From Streptomyces regalis (GTDB lineage Bacteria; Actinomycetota; Actinomycetes; Streptomycetales; Streptomycetaceae): a stretch of 64,000 nt of DNA. The DNA lies in contig NZ_LLZG01000299.1 in NCBI RefSeq assembly GCF_001509475.1, positions 10,048-74,047 of the forward strand, given 5' to 3'. Position numbers and translations under genes: made by a program. Within the stretch, counting starts at the first letter, position 1, and each line of letters begins with the position of its first letter. This document shows, one piece after another, positions 24,936-33,247 of the stretch. Below the pieces are notes generated by a model, which did no database searches, was not told where the DNA came from, and saw only the letters and a list, made by a program, of their open reading frames with translations.

Positions 24936-24946
24936 GGACACACCGG

Positions 24947-24962
24947 AGTGGTCTAGTCCACA
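24947..24962. promoter_or_regulatory. Orphan DasR-type site (dre)
   Basis: AGTGGTCTAGTCCACA has the full TGGTCTA-x-x-CCA core and near-perfect dyad symmetry (TGG...CCA). It is 281 bases upstream of the sensor-kinase start and 119 bases after the TetR stop, with no chitin gene beside it. Confidence 0.75.
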
Positions 24963-25242
24963 ATGCGAAGGAGTGCGTAGGAGAAGAACGCACCGACTTC
25001 CGTCTTCCCCGCACAGGAAGACGGACCGAGGAACCGGAGCTCTCTGCCCTGACTGCCCCGGCTCCTCATCCTTCGGCCGACTGGGACCGCACACCCCACG
25101 GCCGATGTTGCTCCGGGCTGCGGTGCCGGGAGGGTTGAGGGTCCCTCCCAGGCGCCGCGGCCCGCGGGTGTTTCCGGCCCCCGCAGCCCGTTGAAGTGGC
25201 TGATTTCGAGTCATGTCCGTACCGCCAGGTACGCTCGGCCAC

Positions 25243-26718
25243 GTGCCCTCCATGAACGAACTCGTACGCCAGCACACAGCCCTCGACGACTCCGACCTCG
25301 AGTGGCTCCACCTGCTGGTCTCGGAGTGGCAGCTGCTCTCCGACCTCTCCTTCGCCGACCTCGTCCTGTGGGTCCCCACCAGCGACGGCACCCGCTATGT
25401 CTCCGTCGCGCAGATGCGGCCCAACACCGGCCCGACCTCGTACCAGGACGACATGGTCGGCCACCTCGTCCCGCGCGGCCGCCGCCCGATGCTGGACGCC
25501 GCGCTCGACGAGGGCCGGATCGTGCGGGAGGGCGACCCCGAGTGGCGCGAGGAGGTGCCGGTCCGCGTCGAGTCCATTCCCGTACGACGCGAAGGGCGCG
25601 TCCTGGGTGTCATCGCGCGCAACACCAACCTGCTGACCGTGCGCACCCCGAGCCGCCTGGAGCTGACCTACCTCCAGAGCGCCTCCGACCTCGCGCAGAT
25701 GATCGCGGCCGGCGCGTTCCCGTTCGCCAACCAGCAGGTCGACATGGACGCCTCGCCGCGCGTCGGCGACGGCCTGATCCGCGTCGACGCCGACGGCATC
25801 GTCCAGTACGCCTCTCCGAACGCGCTCTCCGCCTACCACCGTCTCGGCCTCGCCGCCGACCTCGTCGGCCACCACCTGGGCAAGACCACCGCCGAACTCG
25901 CCCCGACCCACGGCCCGGTGGACGAGGCGCTGGCCAAGGTCGCCAGCGGCTGGGCGCCCCGCGAGTTCGAGATCGAGTCGGGCGACGGTGTCATCCAGTT
26001 CCGGGCGATCCCCCTCAAACCCAAGGGCACCCGCATCGGTTCGCTGGTCCTGCTCCGGGACGTCACCGAACTGCGCCGCCGCGAGCGCGAGTTGATCACC
26101 AAGGACGCCACCATCCGGGAGATCCACCACCGCGTCAAGAACAACCTCCAGACGGTGGCCGCCCTGCTCCGCCTCCAGGCCCGGCGCATCGAGTCCGACC
26201 GCGGCCGCGAAGCTCTCGAAGAGGCGGTACGCCGGGTCGGGTCGATCGCGATCGTGCACGAGACGCTCTCCCAGAACCTGGACGAGCGCGTGGAGTTCGA
26301 CGAGATCGCCGACCGGGTGCTGGCGATGGTCGCCGAGATCTCGCCCGGCAAGGTCGCCGGCCGGCGCACCGGCCGCTTCGGCATCCTGGACGCCGAGGTC
26401 GCCACCCCGCTGTCGATGGTCCTGACCGAGATCCTCCAGAACGCCCTGGAGCACGGCTTCCGCGAGGGCGACACCGGCACGGTCGAGGTCTCGGCGGTCC
26501 GCGGCGGCACGACGAAGCAGGCCCGCCTCCTGGTCACCGTCCAGGACGACGGCGCGGGTCTGCCCGAGGGCTTCGACCCGCACACCGCGGGCAACCTCGG
26601 CCTGCAGATCGTACGGACGCTGGTGGAGGGCGAGTTGGGCGGCACGTTCGACATGGTTCCGGCGCCGGAGCGGGGGACTCGGGTGATCCTCGACATTCCG
26701 GTGCGGGCACACAAGTAG
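25243..26718 (+). CDS. Sensor histidine kinase of the PdtaS/HisKA_2 type
   Basis: Cytoplasmic sensor kinase, about 491 residues. Layout: N-terminal GAF-like domain (MNELVRQHTAL to about 150), PAS domain (about 165-275), HisKA_2 dimerisation domain with the phospho-acceptor His in IREIHHRVKNNLQT, and a HATPase domain with the N-box TEILQNALEH and G-boxes DDGAGLPEGF and GNLGLQIV. The architecture matches M. tuberculosis PdtaS, which phosphorylates PdtaR, an ANTAR RNA-binding antiterminator; no regulator gene is next to it. GTG at 25243 or ATG at 25252 are both possible; the next downstream features are convergent terminators. The upstream DasR-type site may control it. Confidence 0.9.
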   Translation: MPSMNELVRQHTALDDSDLEWLHLLVSEWQLLSDLSFADLVLWVPTSDGTRYVSVAQMRPNTGPTSYQDDMVGHLVPRGRRPMLDAALDEGRIVREGDPEWREEVPVRVESIPVRREGRVLGVIARNTNLLTVRTPSRLELTYLQSASDLAQMIAAGAFPFANQQVDMDASPRVGDGLIRVDADGIVQYASPNALSAYHRLGLAADLVGHHLGKTTAELAPTHGPVDEALAKVASGWAPREFEIESGDGVIQFRAIPLKPKGTRIGSLVLLRDVTELRRRERELITKDATIREIHHRVKNNLQTVAALLRLQARRIESDRGREALEEAVRRVGSIAIVHETLSQNLDERVEFDEIADRVLAMVAEISPGKVAGRRTGRFGILDAEVATPLSMVLTEILQNALEHGFREGDTGTVEVSAVRGGTTKQARLLVTVQDDGAGLPEGFDPHTAGNLGLQIVRTLVEGELGGTFDMVPAPERGTRVILDIPVRAHK

Positions 26719-26731
26719 GGCCGGCCGACGG

Positions 26732-26759
26732 GCTGTTCGGGGACAGCTCCCCGAACAGC
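26732..26759 (+). terminator. Terminator of the sensor kinase gene
   Basis: GCTGTTCGGGG (26732-26742) pairs perfectly with CCCCGAACAGC (26749-26759) around ACAGCT, 14 bases after the stop codon. Confidence 0.8.
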
Positions 26760-26806
26760 GGGGAGCCCCGGAACAGCGAACAGCTGGGAGTCCCGGAACA
26801 GCAAAG

Positions 26807-26832
26807 AGCCCCGGACCCGTAGGTCCAGGGCT
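26807..26832 (-). terminator. Hairpin in the kinase-wblE convergent region
   Basis: AGCCCCGGACC and GGTCCAGGGCT flank CGTA with one mismatch. It lies 125 bases beyond the wblE stop and may end wblE transcription or be bidirectional. The sequence 26833-26956 holds nothing else recognisable. Confidence 0.6.
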
Positions 26833-26956
26833 AGTCGCTCGTTGCTGCTCTATTGCTAGGCGCACCGGGGGATACTGCGCGCTGCGGCTCGGGGGCGGGA
26901 GATGCGTACTCGCTGTACGCGCCGCCAAGCTCAGGCTGTTTGCGGGGCGGGTGTTG

Positions 26957-27214
26957 TCAGGCGGATGCCTGACGGGCCCGGTTGCGGGCGGCACGGCGCT
27001 TCATGGCGCGACGCTCGTCCTCGCTGAGACCACCCCAGACGCCGGAGTCCTGGCCGGACTCGAGCGCCCACTGCAGACACTGATCCATAACGGGGCAGCG
27101 ACGGCAGACGGCCTTGGCTTCCTCGATCTGCAGCAGCGCAGGACCGGTGTTGCCGATGGGGAAGAAGAGCTCGGGGTCTTCCTCGCGGCAAACGGCGTTG
27201 TGACGCCAGTCCAT
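26957..27214 (-). CDS. wblE: WhiB-family iron-sulfur regulator WblE
   Basis: 85-residue [4Fe-4S] transcription factor, orthologue of M. tuberculosis WhiB1 and S. coelicolor WblE (SCO5240). The four cluster ligands are Cys9, Cys37, Cys40 and Cys46 (VCREED, VCRRCPVMDQC). The GVWGG turn lies at about 58-62, and the basic C-terminal DNA-binding tail is RRAMKRRAARNRARQ. WhiB1-type proteins bind the principal sigma factor and respond to nitric oxide. ATG start with AGGAGAG (27221-27227 on the minus strand) upstream. It stands alone, with a 319-base leader region carrying a CRP-like palindrome. Confidence 0.97.
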   Translation of the reverse strand: MDWRHNAVCREEDPELFFPIGNTGPALLQIEEAKAVCRRCPVMDQCLQWALESGQDSGVWGGLSEDERRAMKRRAARNRARQASA

Positions 27215-27258
27215 GGCTGCTACCTCTCCTTGTGTATTACGTGCAAGTTGCTTGTGAA

Positions 27259-27274
27259 TGTGAACGCTTTCACG
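27259..27274. promoter_or_regulatory. CRP-like palindrome upstream of wblE
   Basis: TGTGA-ACGCTT-TCACG fits the CRP consensus TGTGA-N6-TCACA with one mismatch, 45 bases before the wblE start. M. tuberculosis whiB1 is known to be controlled by its CRP. The remainder of 27215-27533 is an AT-richer stretch (a run of eight T at about 27437-27444) with no gene. Confidence 0.6.
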
Positions 27275-27533
27275 AATCCCTCAACAAGTGAAGGGCCGAC
27301 CGTCAGGTTCCCTGACGAGGTCCTGTGATGTGAAGAGGGGTTCCGGTGATCTGTGGAGCCGGTGTTGCGGGCTGTCCCGATCGCCACGTAGAGACTCGCA
27401 AACCTCAGCGACGGATACAACCCCTTCCGGAAAGTTTTTTTTGATTCCTCGGTGTCGACTAGGTCACAGCCGTACTTCCATGGGGTGGATCCTGGCCTAA
27501 ACGTTCGAGTGAAAGGACTTTAGCCCGTTCCGC

Positions 27534-28502
27534 TCACACAATCACACGCAGTGCACGGCGTACGCCTGTGAACGTCACGCTCGTACGCAGCCCGAGGTGG
27601 TCGCCGTCCATCTGGAGGGGGAGCGGGGCCTTCGAATGCAAGGTGAACTGGTCCAGGTCGTGGAGCGTGACGGCATGCCTGCCATGGGGTCCGCGCCCGG
27701 GGGACGAAGTGAGCAACTGCGTCGCATACCGGGCAACCGCGACCGTGGACATGCGGCTGAGACCGAGTACGTCGAGCCCCGTATCGAACGAGGCCTTAGG
27801 CGCCGCGTACACCGGACGATTGCCTAGATACGTCCACGGAGCGGTGTTGCAGATTATGGACAGCACCAAATCGGTCACCGGGTCCTCGCCCGGGCGCTCC
27901 AGGGTGATCGCGCCGTGTCGGCGGTGGGGTTCGCCGAGGAATTGGCGCATGGCCTGGCGGAGGTAGAGAGCGTGTGTGGATTTCCTGCCCCGTTCGCGCT
28001 GCTGCTCCACGCGGCCCACCACGCCGGCGTCGAAGCCGAGTCCCGCGTTGAAGAGGAACCAGCGGGACGGGACCCCTTCGTCCTCCGTGCCCGGGGTGCC
28101 GGAGGTCAGGCCGAGCCCGACCGTGCGTTCGCTGCCGTCGCGCAGGGCGTCCAGGAGGGCGCCGGTCGCTTCCACGGGGTCGTTCGGCAGGCCCAGTGCG
28201 CGGGCGAAGACATTGGTGGAGCCGCCGGGGACCACGGCCACGCCGGGGAGATGCTCCGGGTTCGGGCCGGCGTGCAGGAGGCCGTTGACGACCTCGTTCA
28301 CGGTGCCGTCGCCGCCGAGGGCCACGACCAGGTCGACGTCGTCGCTCTCCGCCGCCTGCCGGCCCAGGTCGCGCGCGTGGCCGCGGTACTCGGTGGTGAC
28401 CGCCTCGAGCTTCATCTCGCTGGCGAGCGCATGGATCAGGACATCGCGCGTACGTGCGCTTGTGGTGGTTGCTGCCGGATTGACCACGAGAAGTGCACGC
28501 AT
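27534..28502 (-). CDS. Diacylglycerol/lipid kinase family protein
   Basis: 322 residues from the ATG at 28502 (MRALLVVNPAATTTSARTRD). The DAG-kinase catalytic domain spans residues 1-130, with the nucleotide loop ALGGDGTVNEVVNGL and the second motif VVPGGSTNVFARALGL. The family (DagK, YegS, BmrU) phosphorylates diacylglycerol, sphingosine-like lipids or related alcohols at the membrane; the substrate is unknown here. No membrane segment is predicted. The gene reads toward wblE. The ribosome binding site is weak, and an upstream in-frame start would add 21 residues. Confidence 0.9.
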   Translation of the reverse strand: MRALLVVNPAATTTSARTRDVLIHALASEMKLEAVTTEYRGHARDLGRQAAESDDVDLVVALGGDGTVNEVVNGLLHAGPNPEHLPGVAVVPGGSTNVFARALGLPNDPVEATGALLDALRDGSERTVGLGLTSGTPGTEDEGVPSRWFLFNAGLGFDAGVVGRVEQQRERGRKSTHALYLRQAMRQFLGEPHRRHGAITLERPGEDPVTDLVLSIICNTAPWTYLGNRPVYAAPKASFDTGLDVLGLSRMSTVAVARYATQLLTSSPGRGPHGRHAVTLHDLDQFTLHSKAPLPLQMDGDHLGLRTSVTFTGVRRALRVIV

Positions 28503-28652
28503 GAGTTGCAGCGTACCTACTGGGGGGTACCGGGCACAGGGCGAGGTAGGGATCAAGTAAGACATCGGGCGTGAGTCTCGACACGGGGGACTCCGTCGGT
28601 CGGGCCGCGTGTATTGATGCCGTCCGCTGTGAAGGTGACCGGCGTCAGCGCC

Positions 28653-28757
28653 GGCCCCTGCTGGGGGCTGCCGCCCCCAGACCCCCGCTTCGGCCCTGAA
28701 CGGGCCTCGTCCTCAAACTCCCCTAGAGGGGGGCACCCCCGGACGGGCTGGAATGCG
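28653..28757. repeat. Streptomyces intergenic repeat with TGGGGGCTGCCGCCCCCA hairpin
   Basis: The segment has CTGCTGGGGGCTGCCGCCCC followed by CGCTTCGGCC, CCTCGTCCTCAAAC and GGACGGGCTG. This order of blocks recurs between genes across Streptomyces genomes as I remember them. Here about 20 bases (CTCCCCTAGAGGGGGGCACC) interrupt the usual sequence before GGACGGGCTG. It fills the divergent gap between the lipid kinase and the membrane protein genes. Confidence 0.6.
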
Positions 28758-28829
28758 CGGGTCGGCGTGGAGGGGTGCGGGGCCCCCGTGGCTGCCGAGG
28801 GGGATATTGCGGAGGGCTACCCTTCAGGG

Positions 28830-29276
28830 GTGACCAAGGAGCAGACCCCCACCACCCCGGAAACCGCCGGTCCGCGCCCGCGGCGGCTGACGTATGCGGC
28901 GGCTCTCACCGCGCTGGAAGGGCTGGGGCTCGCCGTCGGGGGCGGCTGGGTGATGGTGCTGGGGCTTGCCGGGGATCCGGACGACCGGCAGCAGGCTGTC
29001 ACTCTCGGCGTGACGCTGATCGTTCTCGCTCTGCTGCCGTTGCTCGCCGCGCGGGGTCTGTTCGCGCAGCGCAGCTGGAGTCGAGGGCCGTCCGTCATCA
29101 CGCAGATCCTGGCGCTGCCGGTGGCCTACAGCCTGCTGCAGGCCGACAGCATCGCCATCCCGGCGGGGATCGCGATCGCCGTGGTCGCGATCGCCACGCT
29201 CGTGCTCCTGGTCAATCCGGCGACCACCGAGGCCCTCGGGATCCGGGGACCCGGCAGCGCACCGGATCAGAAGTAG
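28830..29276 (+). CDS. Four-helix membrane protein, 148 aa
   Basis: Integral membrane protein of unknown function. A charged Thr/Pro-rich N-terminus (about 20 residues) is followed by four hydrophobic helices, near residues 23-47, 57-78, 88-103 and 108-130. I chose the GTG at 28830 (MTKEQTPTTPE); the frame extends upstream to 28614, but that part is repeat DNA. A weak ribosome binding site is seen. Conserved beside sigH in Streptomyces as far as I recall. It is convergent with sigH with a 21-base gap. Confidence 0.8.
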   Translation: MTKEQTPTTPETAGPRPRRLTYAAALTALEGLGLAVGGGWVMVLGLAGDPDDRQQAVTLGVTLIVLALLPLLAARGLFAQRSWSRGPSVITQILALPVAYSLLQADSIAIPAGIAIAVVAIATLVLLVNPATTEALGIRGPGSAPDQK

Positions 29277-29297
29277 CCGACGGCTCTCAGCCGACCG

Positions 29298-30449
29298 TCA
29301 CTCCTCCACCAGCAACTTCTCCCGCAGCTGAGCCAGTGTGCGCGCCAGCAGTCGGGACACGTGCATCTGGGAGATCCCGACCTCCTGCGCGATCTGCGAC
29401 TGGGTCATGTTGCCGAAGAACCGCAGCAGCAGGATCCGCTTCTCGCGCGGCGGGAGGTCTTCCAGTAGCGGCTTCAGCGACTCCCGGTACTCGACGCCCT
29501 CCAGCGCCTCGTCCTCCGCGCCCAGCGTGTCCGCGACCGCAGGGGACTCGTCGTCCGTGTCGGGGACGTCCAGGGAGAGCGTGGAGTACGCGTTGGCGGA
29601 CTCCAGGCCCTCCAGGACCTCCTCCTCCGAGATCGCCAGCTTCTCGGCGAGTTCGTGGACGGTGGGGGAGCGGCCGTGCTGCTGGGACAGCTCGGCCGTG
29701 GCCGTCGTCAGGGCGAGGCGCAGCTCCTGGAGGCGCCGCGGCACCCGCACCGCCCAGCCCTTGTCGCGGAAGTGCCGCTTGATCTCGCCGACGACCGTCG
29801 GGGTCGCGTAGGTCGAGAACTCGACGCCGCGGTCCGGGTCGAAGCGGTCGACCGACTTGATCAGGCCGATGGTGGCGACCTGGGTGAGGTCGTCCAGCGG
29901 CTCGCCGCGGTTGCGGAAGCGGCGCGCGAGGTGCTCGACGAGCGGCAGATGCATACGGACCAGCTTGTTGCGCAGCTCCGCGTACTCGGGGCTGCCGTCC
30001 TGCAGCTTGCGCAGCTCGACGAACATGGCGCGCGCCCCGCTGCGGTCCTGAGGGTCGTGCTGGGTGGCCTGCACACTGTGCGCGCCCATCGCCTCGTCCT
30101 CGGCGTTTCGCTCGTGCTCGCTCATCGTCCCGCCCGTTGCCCTCTCCCGAGCCCTCGCCTCCACGCGGACGGGGGGAATCCCGGTCCCTCCGCCCGGAGG
30201 CGCGCTCTGCACGGCGCCTTCGTCATCCCGTCCGTCGGCCAGGAAGCCGGCCTCCACGGAGTCGTCCTCCGGGTGCGGCCGGGCCTGCTCGGGGATGCCG
30301 TCGATGCCGTCCGCCATGCGTCGGGAACCGCTCGGACCGCTCGGGCCCACCCCCAGGCTCTCGGCTCCGTCCGAGCAGGGGGCAGCGCCGTCCGGCAGCT
30401 CTCGTGTGCCGCGCTCTTCGTCCCGCACCGGCCCGTCCCCGTTCCTCAC
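29298..30449 (-). CDS. sigH: Stress sigma factor SigH (SigB/SigF family)
   Basis: Directs RNA polymerase to osmotic-stress and septation genes in Streptomyces. I start at the GTG at 30449, which overlaps the prsH stop (GTGA), giving 383 residues. The first ~110 residues are an acidic, Gly/Pro-rich extension; a second start at 30125 (MSEHERNAEDE, 275 residues) gives the short form. S. coelicolor makes several SigH products with and without this extension. Regions: sigma-2 (RMHLPLVEHLARRF, LTQVATIGLIKSVDRFD), sigma-3 and sigma-4 (FFGNMTQSQIAQEVGISQMH). Controlled by the co-encoded anti-sigma factor upstream. Confidence 0.95.
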   Translation of the reverse strand: MRNGDGPVRDEERGTRELPDGAAPCSDGAESLGVGPSGPSGSRRMADGIDGIPEQARPHPEDDSVEAGFLADGRDDEGAVQSAPPGGGTGIPPVRVEARARERATGGTMSEHERNAEDEAMGAHSVQATQHDPQDRSGARAMFVELRKLQDGSPEYAELRNKLVRMHLPLVEHLARRFRNRGEPLDDLTQVATIGLIKSVDRFDPDRGVEFSTYATPTVVGEIKRHFRDKGWAVRVPRRLQELRLALTTATAELSQQHGRSPTVHELAEKLAISEEEVLEGLESANAYSTLSLDVPDTDDESPAVADTLGAEDEALEGVEYRESLKPLLEDLPPREKRILLLRFFGNMTQSQIAQEVGISQMHVSRLLARTLAQLREKLLVEE

Positions 30450-30859
30450 GCCGGCCCGGGTCCCGCGCCGCGCTGTTTGTAGAGGCTGATCGAAACGGTT
30501 TTGTCCTCGTCCACGGCGGAGGAGACCTTGCCCGCGAGGGCGGACAGCACGGTCCAGGCGAAGGTGTCCCTGGAGGGAGCGTGGCCGTCCGTGGTCGGGG
30601 CCGAGACGGTGACCTCGAGCGAGTCGTCCACGAGCCGGAACACACAGCTGAGTACCGAGCCGGGCACGGCCTGCTGGAGCAGGATCGCGCATGCCTCGTC
30701 CACCGCGATGCGCAGGTCCTCGATCTCGTCGAGGGTGAAGTCCAAACGGGCCGCGAGGCCGGCAGTGGCCGTACGCAGCACCGACAGGTAGGCACCCGCG
30801 GCCGGCAGCCGGACTTCCACGAAGTCCTGGGTCGCGGGCTCGCCTGCGATCTGGGACAC
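30446..30859 (-). CDS. prsH: Anti-sigma factor PrsH/UshX (RsbW-like kinase fold)
   Basis: Binds and inhibits SigH. 137 residues from the GTG at 30859 (MSQIAGEPATQD), placed five bases after a GGAGG; an upstream TTG start in the same frame would swallow this ribosome binding site. The fold is a HATPase: IEDLRIAVDEACAILLQQA (N-box region, about 50-68) and the C-terminal DEDKTVSISLYKQRG. It overlaps sigH by four bases (GTGA). The region up to 31107 should contain the sigH stress promoters; I did not resolve them. Confidence 0.93.
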   Translation of the reverse strand: MSQIAGEPATQDFVEVRLPAAGAYLSVLRTATAGLAARLDFTLDEIEDLRIAVDEACAILLQQAVPGSVLSCVFRLVDDSLEVTVSAPTTDGHAPSRDTFAWTVLSALAGKVSSAVDEDKTVSISLYKQRGAGPGPA

Positions 30860-31107
30860 CCTCACCTCCAAGGTGGTACAAGCTTCTCGGGGCCGAGGGT
30901 CGCCCCCCGGGGTAACGCGATGTGTGGTTCAGCGGTGACGCTATCGCGCTCTGAACTTTCCTGTCCCCAGGACCCAACCCCTTGCCGTCACTCACAGTAA
31001 ACCTGTGGATACGCTCCGTGTCTAGGGGTCTGCGGCTCCAATTGGGAAGAGCGCGCGCCGGGTTGACGTACCCAGACGTCAGACGGTCGAACCGTCCGGA
31101 TCCAGGG

Positions 31108-31368
31108 TCACACGAGTACGTGGTCGACGAAGCACCAACGCCATTCCTCGCCCGGCTCGAACGTCCGCATCACCGGGTGACCGGACTCCTTGTGGTGTTC
31201 TGTCGCATGTCTCCCCGGCGAGGAGTCGCAGCAGCCGACATGCCCGCAGCTGAGACAGAGCCGCAGTTGTACGGGGTGCATGCCGTCCGCCAGGCACTCC
31301 GGGCACGTCTCGTTCAGCGGCACGGGTTCCGGGTGCGGCAGCGCGTCGGCGTGCGTGCACTGTTTCAT
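31108..31368 (-). CDS. UBP-type zinc-finger protein, 86 aa
   Basis: Small cytoplasmic zinc-finger protein: Cys4 and His6, then CPECLADG, LRLCLSCGHVGCCDSS and HATEHHKESGHPV. This is the ZnF-UBP fold, which in eukaryotes binds ubiquitin tails; in actinobacteria these orphan domains have no assigned role. Ends in FVDHVLV. Divergent from the Na+/H+ antiporter gene 184 bases away; bacterial antiporters are sometimes linked to such fingers, so joint function is possible but unproven. ATG start (MKQCTHADA) with no strong ribosome binding site. Confidence 0.88.
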   Translation of the reverse strand: MKQCTHADALPHPEPVPLNETCPECLADGMHPVQLRLCLSCGHVGCCDSSPGRHATEHHKESGHPVMRTFEPGEEWRWCFVDHVLV

Positions 31369-31552
31369 GATTGCCAGGTTACGACGGCCGCGAGGATGGC
31401 CGCGCGGAAAAACGAGGGCGGGCGTACGGCGATGATCAAGTGCGGTCCACGGCGGATGATCGGGGGCGGGCGCAGACCATGAGCGAGCGCATCCGGAAGA
31501 CGGCGGCACACGCGCGCGTGGCCGGCAGGACGGGCGAGGGCGGGCGAGAAGC

Positions 31553-33148
31553 ATGGACGTGATGCCGCTGCTGTTGCTGGTGGCGGGCAGTGCCGCGGTG
31601 GCCGCGGGCGCCCGCTGGTCCCCGGTGCCGGCGCCGCTGCTGCTCGTCGCCGCCGGGCTTACGGTGTCATACGTGCCGGGCGTCCCCGAGTACACCCTCG
31701 ACCCGCACATCGTCCTGCCGCTGGTGCTGCCCCCGCTGCTGCACAGCGCGGCGACGGACAGTTCGTATCTCGATCTGCGGGCCCAGATGCGGCCCGTGAT
31801 GCTGCTGTCGGTGGGGTACGTGCTCTTCGCGACCTTCACCGTCGGCTGGGCCGCGTATCTCCTCGTGCCGGATCTGCCGCTGACGGCGGCGCTCGTGCTG
31901 GGCGCGGTGGTGGCGCCGCCGGACGCGGTCGCGGCGACCGCGGTCGCGCGCCGGGTGGGGCTGCCGTCCCGGATCACCACGATCCTGCAGGGCGAGTCCC
32001 TGGTGAACGACGCCACCGCGATCACCGCCTACCGCGTGGCGCTCGCGGCCGCCGTAGGAGAGGGCGCCACCTGGGCCGGCGGCATCGGCGAGTTCCTGCT
32101 CGCGGCGCTCGGCGGCATCGGCATAGGGCTTGTGCTGATGGTGCCGATCCACTGGCTGCGCACGCATGTGAAGGAGGCGCTGCTGCAGAACACGCTCTCG
32201 CTGCTCATCCCGTTCGTCGCGTACGCGGCCGCCGAGCAGGTGCACGCCTCCGGGGTGCTGGCGGTCGTGGTCGTCGCGCTGTACCTGGGGCACCGCGCGT
32301 GGGAGGTCGACTTCGCCACCCGGCTCCAGGAGGAGGCGGTGTGGAAGATGGTCGCGTTCGTGCTGGAGTCGGCGGTGTTCGCGCTCATCGGACTGCAGCT
32401 GCCGGTGGTCCTCAGGGGTCTCGGGGAGTACGAGGGCGGACGCGCGGCCTGGTACGCGGTCGCCGTCTTCGTCGTGGTCGTCGTCTCGCGGTTCGTGTGG
32501 GTGTATCCGGCGACCTTCCTGCCTCGCATGATGTCGGCGCGGATCCGGGGGCGTGAGGACAACCCGACCTGGAAGGGGCCGTTCATCGTCGCGTGGGCCG
32601 GGATGCGGGGCGTGGTCTCGCTGGCCATCGCCTTCTCGATCCCGCTCACGGTGCACGGGGGCGAGGCCTTCCCCGAGCGCAACCTCATCCTCTTCCTGAC
32701 CTTCACGACGGTCATCGGCACGCTGGTCGTCCAGGGCGTGACGCTGCCGCCCCTGATCCGGCTCCTGAAACTTCCCGGCCGGGACGCACAGGCCGAGACC
32801 CTCGCCGAGGCGAACGCCCAGGCGCAGGCCTCCCGTGCCGCCGAGCTACGCCTGGAGGAACTCCTCGCCGACGAACGCAACGCGCTCCCGGCCCCACTGG
32901 CCGACCGCCTGCGAGCCGTCCTGGAAAGGCGCCGCAACTCCGTCTGGGAACGGCTGGGCCAGGCCAATCCGGTCACCGGAGAGTCCGTCGACGACACCTA
33001 CCGGCGCCTGTCCCGGGAGGTGATCGGCACCGAGCGCACGGTGTTCGTGAAGCTGCGGGACGGTCGCCATATCGACGACGAGATGCTGCGGACGCTGCTG
33101 CGCAGACTCGATCTGGAGGAGGCGGCGGCCTATCGGGAGGCGGGGTGA
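31553..33148 (+). CDS. Na+/H+ antiporter of the CPA1 (NhaP-type) family
   Basis: 531 residues. About 12 helices in the first 400 residues; the ion site is in GAVVAPPDAVAATAVARR and ESLVNDATAI (conserved Asp pair), and WAGMRGVVSLAIAFSIP is the CPA1 signature. The last 120 residues are a cytoplasmic coiled, Glu/Ala-rich regulatory tail. Exchanges Na+ (or K+) for H+ to hold pH and ion balance. ATG with GGGCGAGAAGC upstream. Neighbours: zinc-finger gene (divergent) and the TIR-STAND gene downstream. Confidence 0.93.
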   Translation: MDVMPLLLLVAGSAAVAAGARWSPVPAPLLLVAAGLTVSYVPGVPEYTLDPHIVLPLVLPPLLHSAATDSSYLDLRAQMRPVMLLSVGYVLFATFTVGWAAYLLVPDLPLTAALVLGAVVAPPDAVAATAVARRVGLPSRITTILQGESLVNDATAITAYRVALAAAVGEGATWAGGIGEFLLAALGGIGIGLVLMVPIHWLRTHVKEALLQNTLSLLIPFVAYAAAEQVHASGVLAVVVVALYLGHRAWEVDFATRLQEEAVWKMVAFVLESAVFALIGLQLPVVLRGLGEYEGGRAAWYAVAVFVVVVVSRFVWVYPATFLPRMMSARIRGREDNPTWKGPFIVAWAGMRGVVSLAIAFSIPLTVHGGEAFPERNLILFLTFTTVIGTLVVQGVTLPPLIRLLKLPGRDAQAETLAEANAQAQASRAAELRLEELLADERNALPAPLADRLRAVLERRRNSVWERLGQANPVTGESVDDTYRRLSREVIGTERTVFVKLRDGRHIDDEMLRTLLRRLDLEEAAAYREAG

Positions 33149-33247
33149 GCGGCCGGGCGGCGGGGTGCGCATTTCCCTACCCGCGTGCGCTTCTGACGGT
33201 GGATCATAGGAGGGACACGATCGGCACTGGGTGACTCGGGGGGCTCG

